This document shows, piece after piece, positions 1 through 8,800 of a stretch of 40,140 nucleotides of DNA (positions are counted from its first letter, which is position 1; every line of letters starts with the position of its first letter). Origin of the DNA: an uncultured beta proteobacterium (GTDB lineage Bacteria > Pseudomonadota > Gammaproteobacteria > Burkholderiales > Burkholderiaceae_C); assembly GCA_903845345.1 (NCBI GenBank), contig CAIMXF010000216.1, positions 1 to 40,140 of the forward strand. Reading direction: 5' to 3'. Position numbers and translations under genes: made by a program. The notes below the pieces were generated by a model that was given only the letters and a program-made list of their open reading frames with translations, searched no databases and had not been told where the DNA came from.

Positions 1-34
1 AGTGATAAACACCCTTAAATTACTCGATTTGTAA

Positions 35-40
35 TATAAT
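35..40 (+). promoter_or_regulatory. Candidate -10 box of the tRNA cluster promoter
   Basis: A perfect TATAAT lies in an AT-rich stretch (about 1-90) that contrasts with the GC-rich rest of the window, about 55 bases before the first tRNA. No good -35 hexamer is seen at 16-18 bp spacing (the candidates are CCTTAA-like), so this is a plausible but incomplete sigma-70 promoter for the tRNA operon. Confidence 0.4.
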
Positions 41-95
41 AGTGTCCCTAACGCAATGACACGCGTTATTAGTTTGTCTGACTAAGCAATGAAAT

Positions 96-171
96 GGGTG
101 CTTAGCTCAGTTGGTAGAGCGGCGCCCTTACAAGGCGTAGGTCGGGAGTTCGAGCCTCTCAGCACCCACCA
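96..171 (+). tRNA. tRNA-Val (anticodon TAC)
   Basis: This is a 76-nt cloverleaf. The acceptor stem GGGTGCT pairs with AGCACCC, followed by discriminator A and an encoded CCA. The D-arm has the TTAGCTCAGTTGGTAGAGC pattern, the anticodon loop reads CTTACAA with anticodon TAC, and the T-loop is TTCGAGC. It decodes GUN valine codons and is the first gene of a four-tRNA cluster. Confidence 0.97.
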
Positions 172-197
172 GCACGAGGATGGCACGCACAGCGCAA

Positions 198-274
198 GGA
201 GTGGTAGTTCAGTTGGTTAGAATACCGGCCTGTCACGCCGGGGGTCGCGGGTTCGAGTCCCGTCCACTCCGCCA
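198..274 (+). tRNA. tRNA-Asp (anticodon GTC), copy 1
   Basis: This is a 77-nt cloverleaf with acceptor GGAGTGG/CCACTCC, discriminator G and an encoded CCA. The anticodon loop carries GTC and the T-arm is GCGGGTTCGAGTCCCGT. It is identical in sequence to the copy at 496-572. It lies 26 nt after tRNA-Val, so the two are probably co-transcribed. Confidence 0.97.
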
Positions 275-283
275 AAATACCAG

Positions 284-316
284 CGGGTTGCAGTCGACAG
301 GATGCAGCCCGTTTTT
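284..316 (+). terminator. Hairpin plus T-tract after tRNA-Asp copy 1
   Basis: CGGGTTGCA (284-292) pairs with TGCAGCCCG (303-311), one pair being G-U, and is followed by five Ts. It has the form of an intrinsic terminator. Because tRNA-Glu starts only about 37 nt later with no clear promoter of its own, the hairpin may be leaky or act as a processing/attenuation element. It resembles the stronger hairpin after the second tRNA-Asp. Confidence 0.6.
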
Positions 317-353
317 GATCCAGGGCGACCTGGTGCAGAATCGTTGCAAGACT

Positions 354-429
354 GGCCCTATCGTCTAGAGGCCTAGGACACGACCCTTTCACGGTCGTTA
401 CAGGGGTTCGAATCCCCTTGGGGTCACCA
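354..429 (+). tRNA. tRNA-Glu (anticodon TTC)
   Basis: This is a 76-nt cloverleaf. The 5' strand GGCCCTA pairs with TGGGGTC with two G-U pairs, and is followed by A and an encoded CCA. The anticodon stem-loop is CGACC-CTTTCAC-GGTCG with anticodon TTC. The T-arm AGGGGTTCGAATCCCCT is perfect. The two G-U pairs in the acceptor stem are slightly unusual, but the fold is otherwise canonical. Confidence 0.95.
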
Positions 430-495
430 GTCACATCGCAGGCCTTCGACCGCTTGCAGCGCCTCGAGCGGTGTCGCTCGTTGTGTCCGCCACGT

Positions 496-572
496 GGAGT
501 GGTAGTTCAGTTGGTTAGAATACCGGCCTGTCACGCCGGGGGTCGCGGGTTCGAGTCCCGTCCACTCCGCCA
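496..572 (+). tRNA. tRNA-Asp (anticodon GTC), copy 2
   Basis: This is a second 77-nt tRNA-Asp, identical base for base to the copy at 198-274, with an encoded CCA and GTC anticodon. The upstream flanks of the two copies differ, but the downstream flanks both carry a CGGG(T/C)TGCA hairpin. This points to duplication of a tRNA-plus-terminator block. Confidence 0.97.
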
Positions 573-581
573 AACCAGATG

Positions 582-613
582 CGGGCTGCAATCGCGAGAT
601 TGCAGCCCGTTTT
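582..613 (+). terminator. Intrinsic terminator of the tRNA cluster
   Basis: A 12-bp perfect stem (582-593 with 598-609) closes a GCGA tetraloop and is followed by TTTT. The strong stem directly after the last tRNA makes this the most convincing intrinsic terminator in the window. The next 200 bases up to the lipoprotein gene hold nothing I can assign. Confidence 0.85.
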
Positions 614-831
614 CGTTGGTGCCGGCCGCTGACGCGGCTGTGTCGTCTTGCCGGGCAATCGGGAGATTGCGCCTCGACGCGCGCCCGCGTGCTTCAGATC
701 GCCCGAAAAGCGTCCGATATCCCGTTCATTCCCGCCAACGAGTGCCTGCGTGCCGGAAGCGATCGTGTCAGTCGCCACACGATCTACAGCTTTTCAGGCA
801 CGGGGCCGATACACAGGGCAGGACCTCCGCC

Positions 832-1491
832 ATGAACGACCACTCCCCCTCCACTGCAAATGCCCACGGGTGCCCGCGTCCGTCCCGCATGCGCTCGGGC
901 ATGGCGTTCGCGGGCGCGGCGGTGCTGGTGGCCTGCAGCGCGGTGCCCGACGCGCCGCCGAAATACAGGGAGCCGCCCAAGGGCGCGGTGGCGGCCAAGG
1001 TGCGGGTGGTGAACCTGCATCCGTACGCGTACTACGCGGACATCGCCCTGTTCGATTCGCCGTCGTGCTTCGCGACGGCCAACCTCGGCATGACCGGCGG
1101 CAACAGCCGCGACGCAGAGCGCATCGGCATGCTGGACGACAAGCCGGTGTCCCCCGCGACGCTCGAACGCTACGTGCGCGCCGAGGAGGAACTGGTGATC
1201 GGCCCGCGCGCCGTGTTCCCGACGGTCACCGCCACCGAGGTGATGCATTCGCTGATGCCCGACACGCAGACCGAGGTGCGCGCGCGCCAGGCCGGCGTCT
1301 GCAAGGTGCCCGCGTTCACGCCCAAGGCGGGCGAGCAGTACGAGATCGAGGTCGACCTGACGCCGGGCCGCTGCTCGGTCACGCCGTACCACCTGGCCGC
1401 CGCCGACGGCGCGGTCAGGCGCGAGCCGGTGGAGGCGCACGCCTCGCGGATCTCGACCTACGAATTCGAGATGAAGTGCTTCTTCAAGTGA
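832..1491 (+). CDS. Putative lipoprotein of unknown function
   Basis: The protein has 219 residues and I do not recognise its family. The N terminus has a hydrophobic stretch ending in the lipobox Leu-Val-Ala-Cys (Cys35), so it should be exported and lipid-modified. The mature part is about 185 residues and carries four further cysteines (in SPSC, AGVC, PGRC and EMKC), enough for two periplasmic disulphides. The ATG at 832 is chosen because AGGA lies 8 nt upstream. An in-frame ATG at 889 would give a more compact 15-residue signal peptide but has no visible ribosome-binding site. The reading frame is open further upstream through a tRNA, which is not coding. The gene stands alone between the tRNA terminator and the convergent repair operon. 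It does not look like the T6SS lipoprotein TssJ. Confidence 0.7.
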   Translation: MNDHSPSTANAHGCPRPSRMRSGMAFAGAAVLVACSAVPDAPPKYREPPKGAVAAKVRVVNLHPYAYYADIALFDSPSCFATANLGMTGGNSRDAERIGMLDDKPVSPATLERYVRAEEELVIGPRAVFPTVTATEVMHSLMPDTQTEVRARQAGVCKVPAFTPKAGEQYEIEVDLTPGRCSVTPYHLAAADGAVRREPVEAHASRISTYEFEMKCFFK

Positions 1492-1564
1492 TCGCAACGG
1501 CGTGGACCGGCGCCATGATCTGCTCGCCGGCCCGCGCGTCGTACACGCGCTCCATGCCGGGCGA

Positions 1565-2134
1565 CTAGAGCCGCACGGCCTGCGCCTCGTCGTGTGCACC
1601 GGCGCCGAGGGCGGCGCCTTCGATGTCCAGCAGCGCCACCTTGCGAGGGAGCCCGCCGGCGTAGCCGGTCAGCGTGCCGTTCTCGCCGATGACGCGATGG
1701 CACGGCACGATGACCGAGATCGGGTTGCGTCCCACGGCCGCGCCCACCGCGCGCGAGGCCTGCGGACTGCCGATCTCGCGCGCGATGCGGCCGTAGCTGA
1801 TGGTGTCGCCGCAGCGGATCGCCCGCAGGCGTTGCCAGACGGCCTCCTGGAACGGCGTGCCCTGCGGCGCCAGCGCCACCTCGAACACGCGCAGGCGCCC
1901 GGCGAAGTAGAGCGCGAGCTCGCGCCGCGCCTGGGCGATCCAGCGCTGCGCGTCGTCGACCGGCGCGTCCAGCGTGCCGGGGCCGTGCTGCTGGCAGTGG
2001 AACCACAGGCCCATCAGGCCATCGTCGCCGGCCAGCGCGGTGAGCGGGCCCAGCGGCGTCTCGATGACGCCCTGGACGAGGCCGGAGCCGGTCGTGCGGC
2101 GGGCGGGCAGGGCGGAAGAGGCGGGTCGGGTCAT
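1565..2134 (-). CDS. ogt: Methylated-DNA--protein-cysteine S-methyltransferase (Ogt type)
   Basis: This 189-residue suicide repair protein removes alkyl groups from O6-alkylguanine and O4-alkylthymine in DNA by transferring them to its own cysteine. The C-terminal domain shows the family signature with the acceptor cysteine (IVPCHRVI) and the preceding winged-helix region (GTPFQEAVWQRLRAI, then TISYGRIAREIG). The N-terminal domain (about residues 20-95) is the usual RNase-H-like partner fold. The start at 2134 is preferred because its ATG overlaps the TGA of the upstream ada-alkA fusion gene (ATGA), indicating translational coupling in a two-gene operon. The longer open frame upstream lies inside the neighbour. 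Length fits Ogt (170-190 residues). Confidence 0.93.
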   Translation of the reverse strand: MTRPASSALPARRTTGSGLVQGVIETPLGPLTALAGDDGLMGLWFHCQQHGPGTLDAPVDDAQRWIAQARRELALYFAGRLRVFEVALAPQGTPFQEAVWQRLRAIRCGDTISYGRIAREIGSPQASRAVGAAVGRNPISVIVPCHRVIGENGTLTGYAGGLPRKVALLDIEGAALGAGAHDEAQAVRL

Positions 2135-3759
2135 CGAGATTCCTTGGCAATGGCCGGGCGGGAAGCGTTCGCAGGCGCTTTTCGGGCCGCACTTCGTTTC
2201 GTGGGGGGTGTCGCCTTTGGCGGCGAAACAGGCCTTGGCGTGTCGCTGGATTCCAACGCTCGCCACAGCGCGATGACGGCATAGGAGCGCCACGGCCGCC
2301 AGCTTTCGGCCATCGCGAGGGCCTGCGGCGCGTCACGCGCCTGGGCCAGGCCCATCGCCTTCAGCAAGCCGATGTCGGTGGCCGGGAACGCGTCGGGCCA
2401 GCCCAGCACGCGCAGCGCGAGCAACTGCGTCGTCCAGTCGCCGATCCCGGGCAGCGCGAGCAGCGCCGCCTGCGTGCTCGCCAGCGGCGCGCCGCGGTGC
2501 AGTGGCAGTCCGCCCGCCACCGCGCGCGCGAGCGCCTGCAACGCGGCCGCGCGCTGGCGCACGATCCCGAGCTCGCCGATCGACTCGGGCGTGGCCGCGG
2601 CGATCGTGGCGGCGTCGGGAAAGCAGCGGTGCAGCGCGGGCCACGGCGTCGCCACCGGCACGCCGAAGCGCTCGATGAGCCGGCGCGTCAGCGTGCGGGC
2701 CGCGGCCACGGTCACCTGCTGGCCCAGCACGATGCGCGCGGCCGTCTCGAAGCCGTCGAAGCTGCCGGGCATGCGCAGGCCGGCGGCCATCGCCGAGGCG
2801 GGATGCAGCGCGGCGAGCGTCGCCAGCAGCGGCGCCATGTGCGCGGGGTCCGCGTCGAGGTCGAGTGCGTGGCGCGCCGCCTCGACCAGCTGCCCGCCGT
2901 GCGCGGCGAGGTTGGCGCCGGCGCGCAGTTCGACCTCGTGGCGCTCCTCCATGAACTCGATCTCGATCCAGCCTCGGGCCGGCTCGGCCGCGGCGCCGGC
3001 CTGGCCGGGCTCGTCGGCGGCCGGTCGCGGCGCGCTCCACGTGCGGCGGATCGTGCGGCCGTCGACCTCCTCGACGCCAGCCAGCGCGCGCTGTTGCCAG
3101 AACGCCAGCATGCTGGCGACGTCATACGGCGGCCGATAGCCCAGCCGAACGCGCAGGCCCGGGCCGCGCCCGGCCGGCGCCGTGCGCGCCGCGATGCCGG
3201 CCTTGCGCAACTCGGTCGGCTTGAGCCGCACCTGCTCGGCGAACACGGCATTGAAGCGTCGCAGGCTCTCGAAGCCGCAGGCCAGCGCCACTTCGGTGAC
3301 GGGCAAGTCGGTGTCGGTGAGGAGTTGCTTGGCCTGAAGCAGGCGCTGCGTGGTGAGGTAGTCGATCGGGCTGACGCCGTGCGCCTGGGCGAACACGCGT
3401 CGCAGGTGGCGCTCGGTGACGCCCAGCCGGGCCGCGAGATCGGGCATGCGCACCGACGCGCCGACGCGCACCGCGTGGTCGATCATGCGGGCCGCGTGCT
3501 GCGCCAGCACCTGCGACGAGTCCATCAGGCTCAGGCCCGGAGCGAGCTCCGGCCGGCAGCGCAGGCAGGGCCGGAAGCCGGCCTGTTCGGCGCTGGCGGC
3601 GTTGGCGTAGAAGCGGCAGTTCTCGCGCCGCGGCGTGCGCACGCGGCACACGGGGCGGCAGTAGATGCCGGTCGACGTGACCCCCACGAAGAAGCGGCCG
3701 TCGAAGCGCGCGTCGTGCGCCGCCAGGGCGTTCCAGGCGATGTCGGGATCGATTTCCAT
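2131..3759 (-). CDS. alkA: Ada-type regulator / 3-methyladenine DNA glycosylase fusion (AdaA-AraC-AlkA)
   Basis: The protein has 542 residues and three parts. Residues 1-75 are the Ada zinc domain with the Cys4 set C34, C38, C65 and C68 (in GIYCRPVC and RPCLRC); C34 corresponds to the methyl-acceptor of Ada. Residues about 85-185 are an AraC-type double helix-turn-helix (TERHLRRVF, then VALACGFESLRRFNAVF). Residues about 205-500 are AlkA-like, with an N-terminal AlkA domain and the helix-hairpin-helix LPGIGDWTTQLLALR; the aspartate in ATDIGL is placed as the catalytic residue. The protein is expected to sense methyl-phosphotriesters, activate alkylation-response genes and excise alkylated bases. 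The start at 3759 gives the family-typical N terminus. The next gene is ogt, overlapped by 4 nt. The C-terminal tail (about 40 residues) is basic and Ala/Lys/Pro-rich. Confidence 0.92.
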   Translation of the reverse strand: MEIDPDIAWNALAAHDARFDGRFFVGVTSTGIYCRPVCRVRTPRRENCRFYANAASAEQAGFRPCLRCRPELAPGLSLMDSSQVLAQHAARMIDHAVRVGASVRMPDLAARLGVTERHLRRVFAQAHGVSPIDYLTTQRLLQAKQLLTDTDLPVTEVALACGFESLRRFNAVFAEQVRLKPTELRKAGIAARTAPAGRGPGLRVRLGYRPPYDVASMLAFWQQRALAGVEEVDGRTIRRTWSAPRPAADEPGQAGAAAEPARGWIEIEFMEERHEVELRAGANLAAHGGQLVEAARHALDLDADPAHMAPLLATLAALHPASAMAAGLRMPGSFDGFETAARIVLGQQVTVAAARTLTRRLIERFGVPVATPWPALHRCFPDAATIAAATPESIGELGIVRQRAAALQALARAVAGGLPLHRGAPLASTQAALLALPGIGDWTTQLLALRVLGWPDAFPATDIGLLKAMGLAQARDAPQALAMAESWRPWRSYAVIALWRALESSDTPRPVSPPKATPPTKRSAARKAPANASRPAIAKESR

Positions 3760-3874
3760 GCCGTCATCATAGGCACGCGCCGCGCCGCTTCTCGCCGTTT
3801 TCGGACCCATGGATTTGAGCCGCCGACGCGGCGTTTCGTGACCGTTCCGTGTCGTCGCGCAGAGGGAATAGGGG

Positions 3875-3902
3875 TTGACTCCAATACCCCCGCCTCCATA
3901 CG
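3875..3902 (+). promoter_or_regulatory. Candidate promoter of the two-partner secretion operon
   Basis: TTGACT (3875-3880) is followed after 16 bp by CATACG (3897-3902). The -35 is good and the -10 weak. It lies about 145 nt before the transporter start, in the divergent gap between ada-alkA and fhaC. An inverted GGGGT...ACCCC (3871-3875 with 3886-3890) overlaps the -35 and could be an operator. The rest of the 287-nt gap shows nothing I can assign. Confidence 0.3.
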
Positions 3903-4031
3903 CGGCCAGCCGTGTAAATGACCACTCAGGGGGATGCGCTCCCGCCCAGTTCGGATAACAATTCCTTGCATTCGCAGGCTGGTCAGGCGTGCTGCGAGAC
4001 ACATGAGCGCCCGCCGCGCCGGGCCGAACAG

Positions 4032-4040
4032 AGGAAGGAG
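4032..4040 (+). promoter_or_regulatory. Ribosome-binding site fixing the TTG start of fhaC
   Basis: AGGAAGGAG lies 6 nt before TTG at 4047. This site decides the start: translation from here begins with a basic n-region and a signal peptide. The earlier in-frame ATG at 3918 has no ribosome-binding site and would bury the signal sequence behind 43 residues. Confidence 0.75.
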
Positions 4041-4046
4041 ACTCAG

Positions 4047-5771
4047 TTGAAATCTCATACCCGTCGCGGGTTGGGCTACGTCGTCGTCGCCCTGGCGAGC
4101 GTGGGCGCGTCCGCTCCGCTCCTCGCCCAGCAGGCTCCTTCCAATGCCAACGCCGGCCGCGCGCTCGAGTCCGCGCCGCCGCCACCGCAGGAGCTGAAGA
4201 AGGACGCCAACGTCCTGCCGCCCGCCGATGCGCCGCGCGCGCCCGCCGCCGCCGACGGCCCCACCCTGCTGGTCAAGGGATTCCGGGTCACCGGCAACAC
4301 GATCTTCTCCTCCGACGACTTGCTGGCGCTGGTGCAGCCCTGGGTCGGCAAGCAGGCCGGCACCGACCAGCTGCTCGATGCCGCCGAGGCGATCAAGAAC
4401 CGCTACAAGGACGCCGGCTTCTTCCTGACGCAGGTCTTCGTGCCCGCGCAGGAGGTTCCCAACGGCGTCGTCACGCTGCGCGTGCTCGAGGCGCGGATCG
4501 GGCAGACGCATGCCGAGGTCAACACGCAGCGCGTGAGTCCGCAGATCGTCGACGGCTACATGAAGCTGCTGCCCAGGGGCTCGGCCGTCACCGAGCAGAG
4601 CGTCGAGCGCCCGCTGCTGCTGCTCAACGACTTGCCCGGCGTGAAGGTCACTTCGGTGCTGCGCCCCGGCGCGGAGACCGGCGAGGCCGACCTGCTCGTG
4701 AAGGTGGTCGACGAAGGCCGCACCTTCGGCGGCGACGGCTACGTCGACAACGAAGGCAACGAGAGCACCGGCCAAGTGCGCGTCGGCGCCGACCTCGTCG
4801 CCAACGGCCTGCTCGGCCAGGGCGAATCGTGGACGCTCGGCGGACTGGCCAGCGAGCACAACGGCGTCGACCTCGTGCGCGGCGGCGTCACCGCGCCGCT
4901 GGGCCCCTACGGCACCAAGGCCACGCTGAGCGCCACCTACCTGCACTACAACGTGCTGGGCTCGGCGCTGAAATCGCTGGACGCCGATGGCTACGCGGCT
5001 GTCGGCTCGCTGGACGTGCAGCATCCCGTCATCCGCTCGCGCAACTTCAACCTGTTCGCGGTGGGCGGCGGAGACATCAAGAACGTCGACGATCGCACGC
5101 AGGGCCGCGCCAACCACGACGAGCGTGACCTCTATGTCGGCCACCTGGGCGTCACCGGCGACTTCCGCGACGAGCATTTCGGCGGATCGCTCAACAGCTT
5201 CACGCTGACGCTCAACGCGGGCGACAACAAGATCAGGACGGCGTCCGAGCTCACGAAGGACAACGACCCGATCGGCGGCCACAAGACCAGCGGCGCGTTC
5301 GAGCACGTCGACGGCGACTACCAGCGCCTGCAGGCGATCACCGACACCACCAGCGTGCTGCTGTCGATGCGCGGGCAGATCGCGTTCCAGAACCTCGACA
5401 CCTCCGAGAAGTCGTCGCTGGGCGGCCCGCGCGGCGTGCGCGCGTACGCGGAGGGCGACGGCGTGGGCGACGACCTGTTCCAGGGCACGCTGGAACTGCG
5501 CCAGCGCGTGCCGGCATGGACGCTGTTCAACGCGCCGTTCGTGCTCAGCGCGTTCGTCGACGGCGGCCGCGTGAAGGATTTCCACGACCCGCTGTCCACC
5601 GACACCAACAACCTGCACACGCTGGGCGGCTACGGCGTCGGCCTGAACATGACCAGCCGGGACGACTTCCAGCTGCGGCTGGACATCGCTCGGCGCATCA
5701 ACAGGTCCGACTTGCCCGGCTCCGACAACCGCAAGACGCGGGCGTGGGCTTCGCTGCAGAAGTGGTTCTGA
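4047..5771 (+). CDS. fhaC: Two-partner secretion outer-membrane transporter (TpsB, ShlB/FhaC/HecB family)
   Basis: The protein has 574 residues, starts at TTG and has a signal peptide (about residues 1-28, ending ...PLLAQQA). A proline-rich linker (30-70) is followed by POTRA1 (about 72-152, starting TLLVKGFRVTGNTIF) and POTRA2 (about 155-222). A 16-strand beta-barrel should occupy 223-574, ending in the outer-membrane signature Trp-Phe. The loop-6 motif of the Omp85/TpsB superfamily, normally VRGY, is VRAY here (464-467, in GGPRGVRAYAEG), and the following GD is kept. It is expected to recognise the TPS domain of the adhesin encoded 104 nt downstream and thread it across the outer membrane without ATP. 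The tight pairing with fhaB supports a dedicated exporter. Confidence 0.93.
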   Translation: MKSHTRRGLGYVVVALASVGASAPLLAQQAPSNANAGRALESAPPPPQELKKDANVLPPADAPRAPAAADGPTLLVKGFRVTGNTIFSSDDLLALVQPWVGKQAGTDQLLDAAEAIKNRYKDAGFFLTQVFVPAQEVPNGVVTLRVLEARIGQTHAEVNTQRVSPQIVDGYMKLLPRGSAVTEQSVERPLLLLNDLPGVKVTSVLRPGAETGEADLLVKVVDEGRTFGGDGYVDNEGNESTGQVRVGADLVANGLLGQGESWTLGGLASEHNGVDLVRGGVTAPLGPYGTKATLSATYLHYNVLGSALKSLDADGYAAVGSLDVQHPVIRSRNFNLFAVGGGDIKNVDDRTQGRANHDERDLYVGHLGVTGDFRDEHFGGSLNSFTLTLNAGDNKIRTASELTKDNDPIGGHKTSGAFEHVDGDYQRLQAITDTTSVLLSMRGQIAFQNLDTSEKSSLGGPRGVRAYAEGDGVGDDLFQGTLELRQRVPAWTLFNAPFVLSAFVDGGRVKDFHDPLSTDTNNLHTLGGYGVGLNMTSRDDFQLRLDIARRINRSDLPGSDNRKTRAWASLQKWF

Positions 5772-5865
5772 TTTGAGGGGGAGGGCCGCGCGCCGCGCGT
5801 TCCTCGAAGGCTGTCGATCAAGAAACGCGCTGCCGGGCCGCTCGCCCGTTGCGCCGTGAAACGCT

Positions 5866-5870
5866 AGGGG
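5866..5870 (+). promoter_or_regulatory. Ribosome-binding site supporting the GTG start of the adhesin gene
   Basis: AGGGG lies 5 nt before GTG at 5876. The earlier in-frame TTG at 5849 has no comparable upstream purine run, so the GTG is preferred. Confidence 0.5.
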
Positions 5871-5875
5871 TTGTC

Positions 5876-8800
5876 GTGGAAAAGTCCAAGTCGTCGCTGC
5901 TGTCGTCCTCCATCTTCCGCGTGCGCCAGATGGTGCTGCGAGTCGGCTTCAGGTTCAGGCTCGCGACCGCGCGCGTGCGCATGCCCGCGCCGAGCCGGTT
6001 GCTGATGGCGCTGCTGGCCGGCGCCGGCATGCAGCACGCCTGGGCGCTGCCGCAGAACGGGCAGGTGGCCTCGGGCAACGTGACGATCGCGGCGCCGGTG
6101 GGCAACACGCTCAACATCACGCAGACGACGAGCAAGGGCATCATCAACTGGCAGTCGTTCAACGTCGCCAGCGGCGAGCAGGTCAACTTCCTGCAGCCGA
6201 GCGCCACCTCCAGCACGCTCAACCGCGTGATCGGCAGCGACCCGACCAGCATCTTCGGCCAGATCAACGCCAACGGCCAGGTCTTCCTGATCAACAACGC
6301 CGGCATCCTGTTCGCGCCTGGCGCCCAGGTCAACGCCGCGGGCCTGGTGGCCTCGACGCTGCAGCTGTCCGATGCCGACTACCTGTCCGGCAACTACGCC
6401 TTCAGCGGCAGCTCGGGCCTCGTCGACAACCGGGGCACGCTCAATGCGGGCTTCGTCGCGCTGGCCGGCGCGCAGGTGTCCAACACGGGCACGATCGTCG
6501 CCGACGGCGGCACCGCGGCGCTGGCTGCCGGCGGCCGCGTGACGATGAACCTGATCGGCAGCGACCTGGTGTCGGTGTCGGTGGACGCGCCCACCGCGGC
6601 GGCGCTGGTGCACTCGGGCGGCATCGTGCAGGCCGACGGCGGACAGGTGCTGATCTCGGCCAAGGCCACCGACGCGCTGCTGGGCACGGTCGTCAACGTC
6701 GACGGCATCGTGCAGGCGCATTCCATCGGCTCGCGCAACGGCGTCATCGTGCTCGATGGCGGCGGCTCGGGCGTGGTCAACGTCGGCGGCACGCTGGACG
6801 CGAGCGGCAAGGACGCGGGGCAGACCGGCGGCACCGTGAAGGTGACGGGCACCGACGTCGGCCTGTTCGGCAGTGCGAGCATCGATGTGTCGGGCGCCGC
6901 TGGCGGCGGCGTGGTGCGCGTGGGCGGCGACTGGCACGGCGCCGGCGCCGACGGCGACGCGAACGCGAGCCAGGCGATCGTCACCGGCAGCAGCGTGATC
7001 AACGCCAACGCGATCACCGACGGCAACGGTGGCAACGTGGTCGTGTGGTCGCAGGATCGTACCCAGTTCACCGGCACCATCACCGCGGCCGGCGGCAGTG
7101 CCGGCGGCAACGGCGGCGCCATCGAGACGTCCTCGCACGATGTGCTGCAGGTCGCCGGCAAGATCGACATCTCCGCGACCAAGGGCCAGGGCGGCACGTG
7201 GCTGCTCGATCCGAACAACATCACCATCGTGGCCGGCGCGGCGGGAGCCTCGACCAACGTCGACGCCAGCTTCAACTCGACCGACGACACCGCGACCGTC
7301 ACCAACGGCGCGCTCGCCGCGGCATTGACCAGCAACGCCGTCGTCAACGTGACGACCACCAGCGCGGGCACCAATTCGCAATCGGGCGACATCATCGTCG
7401 CCGCAGACGTGTCCGCATCCAGCCTGACGGGCAGCCAGGTCAGCACGCTGAACCTCAACGCCCAGCGCAACATCTCCTTCACAGGCGCGAACTTCACGTC
7501 CGCCGGCGGCAACACCTCGTTGTCGGTCAACATCAACGCGGGCACCGACGTCGGCGGCACGAACACGCCGGGCACGAATGCCAGCACGTTCACGATGGAC
7601 AACGCCTCGTCCATCGATACCGGACACGCCGGCAACCTGCACATCGTCACGCGGGGCGCCGTGCAACTCGGCGCCATCCACGTCGCCGGCGGTTTCCAGC
7701 TGGCCTCCAACGGCGGCGCGATCTCGCAGACCTCGGGCCAGCTCGTGGTCGACGGCGCGAGCGACATCAGCGCCGGCGCCGCGCCCATCACGCTGGACGC
7801 GACGAACAACGCGTTCACCGGCGCGGTCGGCCTGCACAACAGCGGCGCCAACAACGTCACGATCACCAGCAGCGGCGCGCTGCTGTTCACGACGAGCGAT
7901 GTCGGCAGCGGCACGCTGAACATCACGTCGGGCGGCGACATCTCGCAGAACGGCGGCATCGTGCAGGCGGCCGGTGCGGGTGCCGTGACCATCGACGCCG
8001 GCACGAACAGCGCCAACCTCGGCCACGGCGCGAACGACTTCACCGGCGTCGTGAACCTGACCGCCACCGGCGGCGTCGCCACGCTGCGCGACGCCAACAG
8101 CCTGACGCTCGGCGCGATAGACATCGGCGCCGGCAGCAACACCTTCGCCATCGACGCGGCGGGCACCCCCGGCGCGACGCTCACGCGCACGACGGCCATC
8201 ACCACCGGCGCTCCGGTGAGCCTGGATCTCGCCTCCCATACCGTCGACAACAGCGTTCGCGACTTCTTCACCAACGGGGCCGCCAGCAGCGTCGTGCTCA
8301 CGACGACGTCGACGTCGGCGGTCAACGTCACGGCCGCCGGCGCCAGCGTGCTGCCGGCGCTGACGGTCAGCGGTGACCTCAACGTGACGGCCGCGGCGGG
8401 CAGCGACATCACGCAATCGGGCGCGCTGGTCGTCGCGGGCGGCGCCTCGTTCGACAGCGGCACGCACGGCATCACGCTCACCACGCCCACGAACTCGTTC
8501 GGCAGCCTCACCCTGGCCAGCACCGGCAGCGCGGACATCGCCGTCACGACCACCGGCGGCGTGCAGCTGCTCACCTCGTCCGTCGGGAGCGGCGCCCTGA
8601 CCATCGTCACCGACGGCACGCTGTCGGAGAACGGTTCGATCACGCAGGCCGCGAATGCGGGCCCGGCGTCGTTCACCGCCAGCAATGGCGCCATCTTCCT
8701 CAACAACGGCAACAACGCCTTCACCGGCACGGTGAGCGTCAACAACGCCGGCAACAACGACGTCTACCTGAACAACAACCTCCCCCTGAAGCTGGCCGCC

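Noticed and set aside
418-831. Upstream extension of the lipoprotein frame
   Set aside because: It would run through tRNA-Asp and its terminator and place 138 residues before the signal peptide.
3952-3963. CGGATAACAATT, identical to part of the E. coli lac operator
   Set aside because: Only half of the palindrome is present, there is no lac-type gene nearby, and a 12-base match is compatible with chance. No sign of vector sequence is seen around it.
3918-4046. Alternative ATG start for fhaC
   Set aside because: It has no ribosome-binding site, and the resulting N terminus would precede the signal peptide by 43 residues. The TTG at 4047 has a strong site.
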